Assembly (NCBI GenBank): GCA_963611355.1
Contig: CAVDRM010000001.1
Location: 124,001 to 188,000 of the forward strand
Source: CAVDRM01 sp963611355
GTDB lineage: Bacteria > Bacillota > Clostridia > Christensenellales > Aristaeellaceae
DNA length: 64,000 nt
Direction of reading: 5' to 3'
In this document: piece after piece, positions 26,798-34,346 of the stretch
Layout of the letters: the number at the start of each line of letters is the position of its first letter
Position numbering within the stretch: position 1 is the first letter of the stretch
Position numbers and translations under genes: made by a program
The notes under the pieces: generated by a model
What the model was told of the DNA's origin: nothing
Seen by the model: the letters and a program-made list of their open reading frames with translations, nothing else
The model's database searches: none

Positions 26798-29500
26798 TTA
26801 CAGTGTTTGATGCGCGTTGCGATAGGCCTGCTTGAAATCGCCGGTCTGCACATCGCTCAGCCGTTCGCTTTGCGCCTCGCGCTTTTCCGACCAGTGGTTT
26901 CCGTAGTAGGCATTTAAGTACATCTGCTTGATTTCGCTCATCAGCGGATAGCGGGGATTTGCACCCGTGCATTGGTCGTCAAAGGCCTGCTCGGTCATGG
27001 CATCGAGCCTGTCAAGGAAGTCCTTTTCGTCAATGCCATAATCACGGATGGTCTTTCTGATGCCGATTTTGTCCTTCAGCTCGTTGACGGCGGCAATCAG
27101 ACGCTCGAGCTTGTCCTCGCTGCTCACGCCGCCAAGCCCCAGATAATCGGCAATCTCGGCATAGCGCGCCAAGGTGTGCGGATGGTCATACTGCGGGAAC
27201 GTGCCCATCTTGGCGGGCACCTCGGCGGCATTGAAGCGCAGCACCTCTTCAATCATCAGCGCGTTGGCCACGCCGTGCGGCAGATGATGGAACGCGCCCA
27301 GCTTATGCGCCATCGAATGGCAGACGCCGAGGAAGGCATTGGCGAACGCCATGCCCGCCATCGTCGCGGCATTCGCCATCTTTTCACGGGCAACCGGGTC
27401 ATGCGGCCCGTCATTGTAGGCGCGGGGCAGGTATTCAAAGATGGTCTTGAGCGCCTTGAGCGCCAGGCCGTCCGTGTAGTCCGTCGCCATCATGGAGGCA
27501 TAGGCTTCCAGCGCGTGGGTCACGGCGTCGATGCCGGAGGCGGAGGTCAGACCCTTGGGCGCGGTCATATGGAAGTCCGCGTCGATAATGGCCATCTTGG
27601 GCAGCAGCTCATAGTCCGCCAGCGGGTATTTGACGCCCGACCGCTCGTCCGTGATGACGGCGAACGGCGTGACCTCGCTGCCCGTGCCGGCAGAGGTGGG
27701 GATGGCGATGAAGTACGCCTTTTCACCCATCTTCGGGAAGGTGTAGACGCGCTTTCTGATGTCCATGAAGCGCATGGCCATGTCCATAAAGTCAGCTTCG
27801 GGATGCTCATACAGAACCCACATAATCTTGCCCGCGTCCATGGCGCTGCCGCCGCCGAGTGCGATGATGCAGTCCGGCTCAAAGTCCGCCATCTGCTTTG
27901 CACCGGCCTTTGCGCAGGCCAGCGTGGGGTCGGGCGCGACGTCAAAGAAGGTCGTATGCGTGATGCCCATTTCGTCCAGCTTATCGGTGATGGGCTTGGT
28001 ATAGCCGTTATGATAGAGGAAGGAGTCCGTCACAATGAAAGCCTTTTTCTTGTGCATGACATGCTTCAGTTCGTCCAGCGCCACCGGCAGGCAGCCCTTC
28101 TTCAGATACACCTTTTCGGGTGCGCGGAACCACAGCATATTCTCCCTCCGTTCAGCCACAGTCTTGATATTGATAAGGTGCTTCACGCCCACGTTTTCGG
28201 ACACGCTGTTGCCGCCCCATGAGCCGCAGCCCAGCGTCAGGGAGGGAGCGAGCTTGAAGTTGTACAAATCGCCGATGCCGCCCTGAGAGGAAGGCGTGTT
28301 GACCAGAATACGGCAGGTCTTCATGCGGGAAGAGAATTCGGCGATTTTGTCGCGCCCGTTCACGGCGTCCAGATAAATGGAGGAGGTGTGGCCGTAGCCG
28401 CCGTCCGCCACGAGACGCTCCGCCTTGGCAAAGGCGTCCTGCAAATCATGCGCACGGTACATCGCCAGCACGGGCGACAGCTTTTCATGCGCAAATTCCT
28501 CGGAAAGCTCAACGCTCTCGACCTCGCCGATGAGAATTTTCGTATATTCAGGCACCTGAACGCCCGCCAGCGCCGCGATGGTGTGCGCCTTCTGGCCGAC
28601 GATTTTCGCGTTGAGAGCGCCGTTAATCAAAATGGTCTTGCGAACCTTCTCGGTCTCTTCCTCGTTCAGGAAATAGCAGCCGCGGTCGGCAAACTCCTGA
28701 CGGACGGCATCATACACGCCGTCCAGCACGATGACGCTCTGCTCGGAGGCGCAAATCATGCCGTTGTCAAAGGTCTTGGAATGAATGATGGAGTTGACGG
28801 CCAGCACGACATCCGCGCTGTCGTCGATGATGGCGGGGGTGTTGCCTGCGCCGACGCCCAAAGCGGGCTTGCCGCTGGAATAGGCGGCCTTCACCATGCC
28901 GGGGCCGCCGGTGGCCAAAATGATATCGGCTTCCTTCATCACAAGGTTGGTCATGTCAAGGGAGGGAATGTCTATCCAGCGGATGATGCCCTCCGGCGCG
29001 CCGGCCTTGACCGCCGCCTCCAGCACGACCTTGGCGGCCGCGATGGTGGATCTCTTGGCGCGGGGATGCGGGCTGATGATGATGCCGTTGCGCGTTTTCA
29101 GCGCAATCATGGTCTTGAAAATAGCGGTCGATGTGGGGTTGGTGGTGGGAATGACGGCGGCGATCACGCCAATCGGCTCGGCGATTTTCTGAATGCCGAA
29201 GGCTTTGTCTTCCTCAATCACGCCGCAGGTCTTGGTGTCCTTGTAGGCGTTGTAGATGTACTCGGCGGCGTAGTGGTTTTTGATGATTTTGTCCTCCGCA
29301 ACGCCCATGCCGGTCTCCTCAACGGCGAGCTTGGCCAGCGGGATGCGCTGCTGGTCTGCGGCGATGGCCGCCGCCTGGAAAATCCTGTCCACCTGCTCCT
29401 GCGTATAGGCGGCAAACTTCTTCTGCGCCGCCTTGACTTGGGCAATGGCAGCCTCTAATTTTTCCACGCTGTCCACAACCTCGTAGCAATGTTCACTCAT
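26798..29500 (-). CDS. adhE: Bifunctional acetaldehyde-CoA/alcohol dehydrogenase
   Basis: Reduces acetyl-CoA to acetaldehyde and on to ethanol with two NADH, the main electron-sink route of many anaerobes; the protein forms cytoplasmic filaments (spirosomes). The N-terminal aldehyde dehydrogenase half has the nucleotide motif GGPGMVKAAYSSGKPA, and the catalytic Cys is in NGMICASEQ. The C-terminal iron-dependent alcohol dehydrogenase half has GGGSAMDAGK, GTGSEVTPFAVI and HSMAHKLGAFHHLPHG, which holds iron ligands. The 900-residue length is normal. GGAGG lies 11 bases before the ATG. First gene of the operon with the hydrogenase-sensing genes. Confidence 0.97.
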   Translation of the reverse strand: MSEHCYEVVDSVEKLEAAIAQVKAAQKKFAAYTQEQVDRIFQAAAIAADQQRIPLAKLAVEETGMGVAEDKIIKNHYAAEYIYNAYKDTKTCGVIEEDKAFGIQKIAEPIGVIAAVIPTTNPTSTAIFKTMIALKTRNGIIISPHPRAKRSTIAAAKVVLEAAVKAGAPEGIIRWIDIPSLDMTNLVMKEADIILATGGPGMVKAAYSSGKPALGVGAGNTPAIIDDSADVVLAVNSIIHSKTFDNGMICASEQSVIVLDGVYDAVRQEFADRGCYFLNEEETEKVRKTILINGALNAKIVGQKAHTIAALAGVQVPEYTKILIGEVESVELSEEFAHEKLSPVLAMYRAHDLQDAFAKAERLVADGGYGHTSSIYLDAVNGRDKIAEFSSRMKTCRILVNTPSSQGGIGDLYNFKLAPSLTLGCGSWGGNSVSENVGVKHLINIKTVAERRENMLWFRAPEKVYLKKGCLPVALDELKHVMHKKKAFIVTDSFLYHNGYTKPITDKLDEMGITHTTFFDVAPDPTLACAKAGAKQMADFEPDCIIALGGGSAMDAGKIMWVLYEHPEADFMDMAMRFMDIRKRVYTFPKMGEKAYFIAIPTSAGTGSEVTPFAVITDERSGVKYPLADYELLPKMAIIDADFHMTAPKGLTSASGIDAVTHALEAYASMMATDYTDGLALKALKTIFEYLPRAYNDGPHDPVAREKMANAATMAGMAFANAFLGVCHSMAHKLGAFHHLPHGVANALMIEEVLRFNAAEVPAKMGTFPQYDHPHTLARYAEIADYLGLGGVSSEDKLERLIAAVNELKDKIGIRKTIRDYGIDEKDFLDRLDAMTEQAFDDQCTGANPRYPLMSEIKQMYLNAYYGNHWSEKREAQSERLSDVQTGDFKQAYRNAHQTL

Positions 29501-29634
29501 CGTGCTTCATTCCTCCATTCTGATGCGTTCGGCATCCGGTATGATACGGCCGTCCGCCGTATCTATCGGGACGGAAGCACTCTCCGACTCTCTCATTCCA
29601 TCCCCGCGCCGCCTCTTTTCCCGGCGGCAAGGTT

Positions 29635-29663
29635 ATTATATAACAAAACCCGCGCTTTGAAAA
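29635..29663 (-). promoter_or_regulatory. Promoter of the adhE-hydrogenase operon
   Basis: TTTTCA (29658-29663) and a perfect TATAAT (29635-29640) with a 17-base spacer on the minus strand. The implied 5' leader is about 130 bases and contains a 7-bp hairpin (29544-29562, arms ATACGGC and GCCGTAT). No clear Rex operator was found. Confidence 0.65.
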
Positions 29664-29713
29664 GCACGGATTTTATATATCGCTCCTATATTTATCAATA
29701 TATGTAATATCGA

Positions 29714-29761
29714 ATAAAAAAGCGAGCTGTTTTTTGGACGGAGATACCCACAGCCCGCTTG
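29714..29761 (-). terminator. Terminator of the feo operon
   Basis: On the minus strand AGCGGGCTGT pairs with ACAGCTCGCT, followed by TTTTTTATTCG. It lies just after the DtxR-like gene. Confidence 0.75.
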
Positions 29762-29782
29762 CTGCATATGAATGACGGTTCT

Positions 29783-30172
29783 TCAGAAAACGGGGCAGCA
29801 CTCGGGGTTAGCCGAATGCTCCGCCATTTGCTGAAGGCGGCTCAGGCTTTCGCCGTTCAGCCCGCTCATCAGGGCAAAAGCGGCCTTGAGACCCTCATCG
29901 GGCGGCAGCTCAAGGCGGTGCGCCAGGAGAAGGGCAAGGTCATCCCGCATTTTCTCCAGCCGTGCAGCCTCCGTCCTCCCCTGCTCGGTCAGGTGGATGT
30001 CGCCGTACAGCTCCTTTTGCACCAGTCCCTTTTCCTGCAGGACGGTGAGGGAGCGATGAACGGTCGGGCGCTTCACGCCCAAGAGATGCGCCACATCCTT
30101 CGAGGCGATTTTTGCATAGGTCTCGGACAGGGCGTACACCGCCAGCAGGCAGCGAATCAGGGATGTTGACAT
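29783..30172 (-). CDS. DtxR/MntR-like winged-helix regulator of the feo operon
   Basis: A 129-residue winged-helix repressor-like protein. The HTH region reads ASKDVAHLLGVKRPTVHRSLTVL, followed by the wing KELYGDIHLTEQG and a short dimerisation region, as in DtxR/IdeR proteins. The usual metal-binding run (ACRIEH-type) is replaced by AAFALMSGLN, but the C-terminus ends ECCPVF with two Cys. It is the last gene of the feo operon. I start at MSTSLIRC because AGGAGGG lies 12 bases upstream; the longer frame would overlap the upstream small gene. Iron-responsive repression of feo is inferred. Confidence 0.8.
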   Translation of the reverse strand: MSTSLIRCLLAVYALSETYAKIASKDVAHLLGVKRPTVHRSLTVLQEKGLVQKELYGDIHLTEQGRTEAARLEKMRDDLALLLAHRLELPPDEGLKAAFALMSGLNGESLSRLQQMAEHSANPECCPVF

Positions 30173-30255
30173 GGCTTTTATGTCCCTCCTTGGCGGCTGA
30201 GTGTAAAAAACGGGGAATGCGGGGCCATTCCCGCACTCCCCGAAAGGGTATCGCC

Positions 30256-30393
30256 TTAATGATGCTGGCAGCCTTTGCAGTGTGCGCAATCGCCGCCGCA
30301 AATATGCCTGCCGTTTTTCTTTCCTTTAATCAGGCTGTAGATGATTGCTCCGACAATTACGAGCAGCACACCGCCGACGATTGCTGTTGCCAT
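30256..30393 (-). CDS. FeoB-associated Cys-rich membrane protein
   Basis: A 45-residue protein: an N-terminal membrane helix (ATAIVGGVLLVIVGAIIY), a basic KGKKNGR stretch and a Cys/His tail CGGDCAHCKGC ending in His-His. This is the standard layout of the small FeoB-associated proteins thought to help pass Fe(II). Its start is 2 bases after the feoB stop, so translation is coupled. Confidence 0.92.
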   Translation of the reverse strand: MATAIVGGVLLVIVGAIIYSLIKGKKNGRHICGGDCAHCKGCQHH

Positions 30394-30395
30394 GC

Positions 30396-32891
30396 TTATT
30401 TCACCGCCTTGACGCCGTTTTCATCATAGGGATTTTTCCGAAAGAGGAAGTAGAGCATTGCCACCAGCACGACTGCTGCGGCCACGACCCACAGGCTGAA
30501 CGTGCCCTCGAACAGCATACCGAACTGATACACCATCAGGGCAATCAGGTAAGCGAAGCCGCACTGATAGCCGATGGCCGCCCAGGTCCACTTGGCGTTG
30601 TTCATCTCGCGCTTGATAGCGCCGATAGCCGCAAAGCAGGGAGCGCACAGGAGGTTGAACACGAGGAAGGAGAAGCCGGAGATGCCTGTGAAGGCAGCCG
30701 CCAGATTCGCATACACGGAAGCGTCGCCGCCGCCATAGAGGATGCCCAGCGTACCGACGATGTTTTCCTTGGCGACAAGGCCGGTGATGGACGCAACGGC
30801 AGCCTGCCAGTTGCCCCAGCCCAGGGGCGTGAATATCCAGGCAATCGCGCCGCCGATGGCAGCCAGGATGGAGTGGTCGATTTCATCCTCAGACAGCATG
30901 CGGAACGCGCCGTCCACAACGCCGAAGTAGGTGGTGAACCAGACAAAGATGGTGGACAGGAGGATGATGGTGCCGGCCTTCTTGATGAAGCTCCAGCCGC
31001 GCTCCCACATGCTGCGCAGCACGTTGCCGACGGTCGGCCAGTGGTAAGCGGGCAGCTCCATAACGAAGGGAGCGGGGTCGCCGGAAAACATCTTGGACTT
31101 CTTCAGCATAATGCCGCTGACGATGATGGCGGCCATGCCGATAAAGTAAGCGGAGGTGGACACCCACGCGGAGCCGCCGAACAGAGCGCCGGCAATCATG
31201 GCGATGAAGGGCACCTTCGCGCCGCAGGGGATGAACGTGGTCGTCATGATGGTCATGCGGCGGTCACGCTCGTTTTCAATGGTACGGGAGGCCATGATGC
31301 CGGGCACGCCGCAGCCGGTGCCGATGAGAATCGGAATGAAGGACTTGCCGGACAGACCGAACTTGCGGAACACACGGTCCAGAACGAAGGCGATACGCGC
31401 CATGTAGCCGCAGGCTTCCAGAATGGCCAGGAGCAGGAACAGCACCAGCATCTGGGGCACGAAGCCCAAGACGGCGCCAACGCCGGCCACGATGCCGTCC
31501 AGAATCAAGCCCTTCAGCCAATCGGCGCAGCCGCTGTTATCCAGCGCGTCGCCGATGAGCGCCGGAATGCCGGGCACCCACACGCCGTAGGCGGCGGTAT
31601 CGGGAGCGCCGTAGCCGTCCTTGTATGCGGTGTTCAGGTACTGCTCGACCGCCGCGGTGAGCTGCGCCTTGGTGGTATCGGGAACATCGGTGACCTCCAG
31701 GGTCTCCTCGTCCTCCAGCTGATAGGTGACGCTTGCATCATCGGGGGTCAGGGCAATCAGCTCTTCCAGAGCGGCCTTTGCGCCCTCTTCGGTGTATTCT
31801 TCGCTCTCGGCGTCCAGCGCGGCGGCCATTTCCTCCGTGCCGTACTCGCTCATGAAGGCGTCGATAATCTGGTCGGTGTCGCCGTAGGTCTCGGCAGCCT
31901 CCTCATATTCGCCGGAGCCGATGCCGAACAGATGCCAGCCGTCTCCGAACAGGCCGTCGTTCGCCCAGTCCGTCGCCCAAGAGCCGACCGTGACCATCGA
32001 GATATAGTACACAAGGAACATGACCACGGCGAAAATCGGCAGGCCCAGCCAGCGGTTGGTCACAACGCGGTCAATCTTATCGGACACGGACATCTTGCCC
32101 GCGTTCTTTTTCTTGTAGCAGGCCTTGATGACCTGAGCGATGTACACATAGCGCTCGTTGGTGATGATGGACTCGGCATCGTCATCCAGCTCATCCTCGG
32201 CGGCCTTAATGTCGCTTTCGATGTGCTGCATCTTTTCCGATGGAATCTTCAGCTGCTCCAGCACCTTGCTGTCGCGCTCGAAAATCTTGATGGCGTACCA
32301 GCGCTGCTGCTCCTGCGGCAGATCATGCAGCGTCGCCTCTTCGATGTGGGCGATGGCATGCTCGACCGGGCCGGAGAAGGTGTGCATGGGAACGGTTTTG
32401 GTGCCCTTGGAGGCCTCAATCGCGGCCTCGGCAGCCTCCATGATGCCCTCGCCCTTCAGGGCGGAGATTTCCATGACCTTGCAGCCGAGCTGACGGGACA
32501 ATTCATCGATGTTTATCTTGTCGCCGTTCTTGCGGACGACATCTATCATGTTAACGGCCACGACCACAGGGATGCCAAGCTCGGTGAGCTGTGTGGTCAG
32601 GTACAGGTTGCGCTCAAGGTTTGTGCCGTCAATCAGGTTGAGGATGGCGTCCGGGCGCTCGGTAATCAGGTAGTTGCGGGAGACGACTTCCTCCAAGGTG
32701 TAGGGAGACAGGGAGTAGATGCCGGGCAGGTCCATAATCACCACGTCATCGTGCTTCCTGAGACGGCCTTCCTTCTTTTCGACCGTGACGCCGGGCCAGT
32801 TGCCCACGAACTGGTTGGAGCCGGTCAGCGCATTGAACAGCGTCGTTTTGCCGCAGTTCGGGTTGCCTGCCAGCGCGATTTTAATGGCCAT
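30396..32891 (-). CDS. feoB: Ferrous iron transporter FeoB
   Basis: Imports Fe(II) through the cytoplasmic membrane. The N-terminal G domain has GNPNCGKTT (G1), DLPGIYSL (G3) and VNMID (G4). The membrane core has the gate motifs IGTGCGVPGIMASR and TTTFIPCGAK. The protein is 831 residues because about 110 acidic, Glu/Asp/Ala-rich residues (roughly 325-437) are inserted after the WANDGLFG helix, likely on the outer face. The gene follows feoA by 62 bases and is coupled to the Cys-rich gene. Confidence 0.97.
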   Translation of the reverse strand: MAIKIALAGNPNCGKTTLFNALTGSNQFVGNWPGVTVEKKEGRLRKHDDVVIMDLPGIYSLSPYTLEEVVSRNYLITERPDAILNLIDGTNLERNLYLTTQLTELGIPVVVAVNMIDVVRKNGDKINIDELSRQLGCKVMEISALKGEGIMEAAEAAIEASKGTKTVPMHTFSGPVEHAIAHIEEATLHDLPQEQQRWYAIKIFERDSKVLEQLKIPSEKMQHIESDIKAAEDELDDDAESIITNERYVYIAQVIKACYKKKNAGKMSVSDKIDRVVTNRWLGLPIFAVVMFLVYYISMVTVGSWATDWANDGLFGDGWHLFGIGSGEYEEAAETYGDTDQIIDAFMSEYGTEEMAAALDAESEEYTEEGAKAALEELIALTPDDASVTYQLEDEETLEVTDVPDTTKAQLTAAVEQYLNTAYKDGYGAPDTAAYGVWVPGIPALIGDALDNSGCADWLKGLILDGIVAGVGAVLGFVPQMLVLFLLLAILEACGYMARIAFVLDRVFRKFGLSGKSFIPILIGTGCGVPGIMASRTIENERDRRMTIMTTTFIPCGAKVPFIAMIAGALFGGSAWVSTSAYFIGMAAIIVSGIMLKKSKMFSGDPAPFVMELPAYHWPTVGNVLRSMWERGWSFIKKAGTIILLSTIFVWFTTYFGVVDGAFRMLSEDEIDHSILAAIGGAIAWIFTPLGWGNWQAAVASITGLVAKENIVGTLGILYGGGDASVYANLAAAFTGISGFSFLVFNLLCAPCFAAIGAIKREMNNAKWTWAAIGYQCGFAYLIALMVYQFGMLFEGTFSLWVVAAAVVLVAMLYFLFRKNPYDENGVKAVK

Positions 32892-32953
32892 AAGAAATTT
32901 CCTCCTTCGTTGGCGCGGGGCTTCTGCCCTGCCGCCTCATGAATTTGAAAGGC

Positions 32954-33175
32954 TTACTTGACTTCAATGAGTTCCGCGTCCGCCTTGCGCACGCTCAGCT
33001 CATAGCCGCGCACGGTCAGCTCCAGCGGGTCGCCCAGCGGCGCGACCTTGCGCACATAGACCTCTGTGCCCTTGGTCAATCCCATGTCCATAATGCGGCG
33101 CTTCAGCGCGCCCTCGCCGTGCAGCCGTTCGATGACTGCGCTCTCGCCGATCTTGACATCCTTGAGGGTCTTCAT
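32954..33175 (-). CDS. feoA: FeoA domain protein (second copy)
   Basis: A 73-residue SH3-like FeoA, which supports FeoB. Visible signatures are MDMGLTKGTEVYVRKVAPLG and DPLELTVRGYELSVRK. RBS GGAGAAG lies before the ATG. It stands between the first feoA and feoB on the same transcript. Confidence 0.94.
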   Translation of the reverse strand: MKTLKDVKIGESAVIERLHGEGALKRRIMDMGLTKGTEVYVRKVAPLGDPLELTVRGYELSVRKADAELIEVK

Positions 33176-33194
33176 ACGTCTTCTCCTTTCATCT

Positions 33195-33407
33195 TCAGAC
33201 CATGATTCTCATGGCCATGGTTTTGTCCAGCGCCACGCGGCTTTCCTTGATGTTCAGAATCAGGTTGCCGCCCAGTTCACTGACCACCGTCACCTCAGCG
33301 CCAACGACAAAGCCCATTTCGGACAGATGCTGACGCACCTCATCGCGGCCCTTGATCTGCTTGATGATGTTCACATCACCAACGCTTGCCATCCCCAACG
33401 GCATCAT
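33195..33407 (-). CDS. feoA: FeoA domain protein (first copy)
   Basis: A 70-residue FeoA-like protein with HLSEMGFVVGAEVTVVSE and LILNIKESRVALDKTMA. The start is uncertain: I take the first of two tandem ATG codons, 14 bases after GGAGGG. The frame stays open upstream to 33455, but that part overlaps an operator. It is the first gene behind the iron-box promoter. It is divergent from the second FeoA, so the pair may act as a heteromer. Confidence 0.87.
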   Translation of the reverse strand: MMPLGMASVGDVNIIKQIKGRDEVRQHLSEMGFVVGAEVTVVSELGGNLILNIKESRVALDKTMAMRIMV

Positions 33408-33429
33408 GCTGCTTCGCACTTCCCTCCAA

Positions 33430-33443
33430 TTAGAAAAATCTAA
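33430..33443 (-). promoter_or_regulatory. Iron-box-like dyad, site 3 (leader)
   Basis: Dyad TTAG-N6-CTAA (with inner A/T completing TTAGA...TCTAA), just before the ribosome site of feoA. It matches two more sites upstream and is a candidate operator for the DtxR-like regulator. Confidence 0.55.
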
Positions 33444-33471
33444 CTCACGGGGCAAGAAACGGCCGGAGAGG

Positions 33472-33485
33472 TTAACTCTCTCTAA
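33472..33485 (-). promoter_or_regulatory. Iron-box-like dyad, site 2
   Basis: Dyad TTAG-N6-TTAA on the minus strand (one mismatch to TTAG-N6-CTAA), flanked by GG and CC so that the palindrome extends to GGTTA...TAACC. It lies just downstream of the promoter -10. Confidence 0.55.
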
Positions 33486-33494
33486 CCGCCGGAT

Positions 33495-33523
33495 AGTTTA
33501 GCACCTCTAACCATGGCTGTCAA
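33495..33523 (-). promoter_or_regulatory. Promoter of the feo operon with overlapping operator (site 1)
   Basis: TTGACA (33518-33523) and TAAACT (33495-33500) with a 17-base spacer. The spacer and -10 contain the dyad TTAG-N5-CTAA (33498-33510), so a repressor bound there would block RNA polymerase directly. Confidence 0.75.
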
Positions 33524-33619
33524 GCCCTGAAAAGATATTTTTGAAAATTTTTTTCGGCCGGCTGACCTGCGTCTGTCAAAATCAACAAATTCGCCGTATA
33601 TCCAATGGATATTTTGCAG

Positions 33620-33826
33620 TCAAACGCTGCGGAAAGGCCGCGGCTTGTCCGTCGGGCCGATAACAGAATCGGCGGAGAGATGATACTATCTGCACAGCAC
33701 AATCAAGTTCCCGATTTCCAGCTCCGCCCTTCCGTTTTCGATATGGCTGTATCCCTGCTGCGATGTATGCAGCAGCTTGCCCGCATCCGCCTGTGACAAG
33801 TCCCTGTCCTCGATATGCTGACAATC
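33620..33826 (-). pseudogene. Broken XRE-family regulator
   Basis: In one minus-strand frame the sequence reads a Cro/C1 helix-turn-helix: EDRDLSQADAGKLLHTSQQG, then SHIENGRAELEIGNLIVLC. An in-frame TAG at 33686-33688 then interrupts it, and beyond the stop the same frame continues with YHLSADSVIGPTD, equal to the family's YYNVSVDYLLGRTD ending. There is also no start codon or intact N-terminus upstream. It is therefore the decayed remnant of a gene of about 70 codons, not a frame artefact. It lies between the feo promoter and tRNA-Lys. Confidence 0.78.
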
Positions 33827-34003
33827 ATTGCAAAGGAGTTAGATGGAGCAGGCGCATACTCGAAAACAATACGCAGTGTTCTTAATGACTTAAGCACTAA
33901 TGACGCTTCCTGCTCCGGTGCACCGCAGCCATTCGCAAACGGCCCGCATCGCGCAGTTGAAATGGCGGCAATCATGGCATCCATTGACGAATAAGCTGCC
34001 GTC

Positions 34004-34060
34004 TTATTGCAAAACGCTCTGCCAAAGGTGTTAACCTTCGGCAGAGCGTATCTGCAATAA
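34004..34060. repeat. Long inverted repeat
   Basis: Arms TTATTGC...ACGCTCTGCC and GGCAGAGCGT...GCAATAA form a near-perfect palindrome with a central AAGG/CCTT stem. It lies between the XRE remnant and tRNA-Lys. No T-run follows on either strand in the right place, so I do not call it a terminator; it could be a mobile-element end or a small element. Confidence 0.6.
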
Positions 34061-34095
34061 AAAAACAAAAGTGCCCGAAAGCAAGGCCTTCGGGC
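34058..34095 (-). terminator. Terminator of tRNA-Lys
   Basis: GCCCGAA pairs with TTCGGGC (34073-34079 and 34089-34095) directly behind the tRNA, followed on the minus strand by ACTTTTGTTTTTTT. Confidence 0.8.
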
Positions 34096-34098
34096 GAA

Positions 34099-34174
34099 TG
34101 GTGCGCCATCAGGGACTCGAACCCGGGACACCCTGATTAAGAGTCAGGTGCTCTACCAACTGAGCTAATGGCGC
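34099..34174 (-). tRNA. tRNA-Lys (anticodon CTT)
   Basis: A 76-base cloverleaf with acceptor stem GCGCCAT/ATGGCGC, D arm TAGCTCAGTTGGTAGAGCA, anticodon loop CTCTTAA giving anticodon CTT, T arm GGGTTCGAGTCCC and a genome-encoded 3' CCA. It reads codon AAG. Confidence 0.97.
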
Positions 34175-34346
34175 ATCACAAGCGAACGGTATATATAATA
34201 GTACAGGTTTCGCAAAATGTCAACAGCTGAATTGAATATTTTTTGAAGCCCGCGGCGATAAATCTCTGATTCGGCGCTTGAAATTTGCAAAAGGCGTGCT
34301 ATACTGAAACAAATATGCCGTGAGGCGCCGAAAGGATTGTACTGCC

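Noticed and set aside
29631..29650. Rex operator upstream of adhE
   Set aside because: The half-palindrome GGTTATTATATAACAAAACC is better explained as the -10 region, and it fits the Rex consensus poorly on one side.
33815..33994. Plus-strand frame of 59 codons (start MLTIIAKELDG, end AAIMASIDE)
   Set aside because: It overlaps the XRE remnant on the other strand, has no ribosome site of note and I recognise no family. It may be a fragment, but I cannot support a gene.
34004..34060. Rho-independent terminator
   Set aside because: No T-run follows the hairpin in either direction; the tRNA-Lys has its own better terminator next to it.
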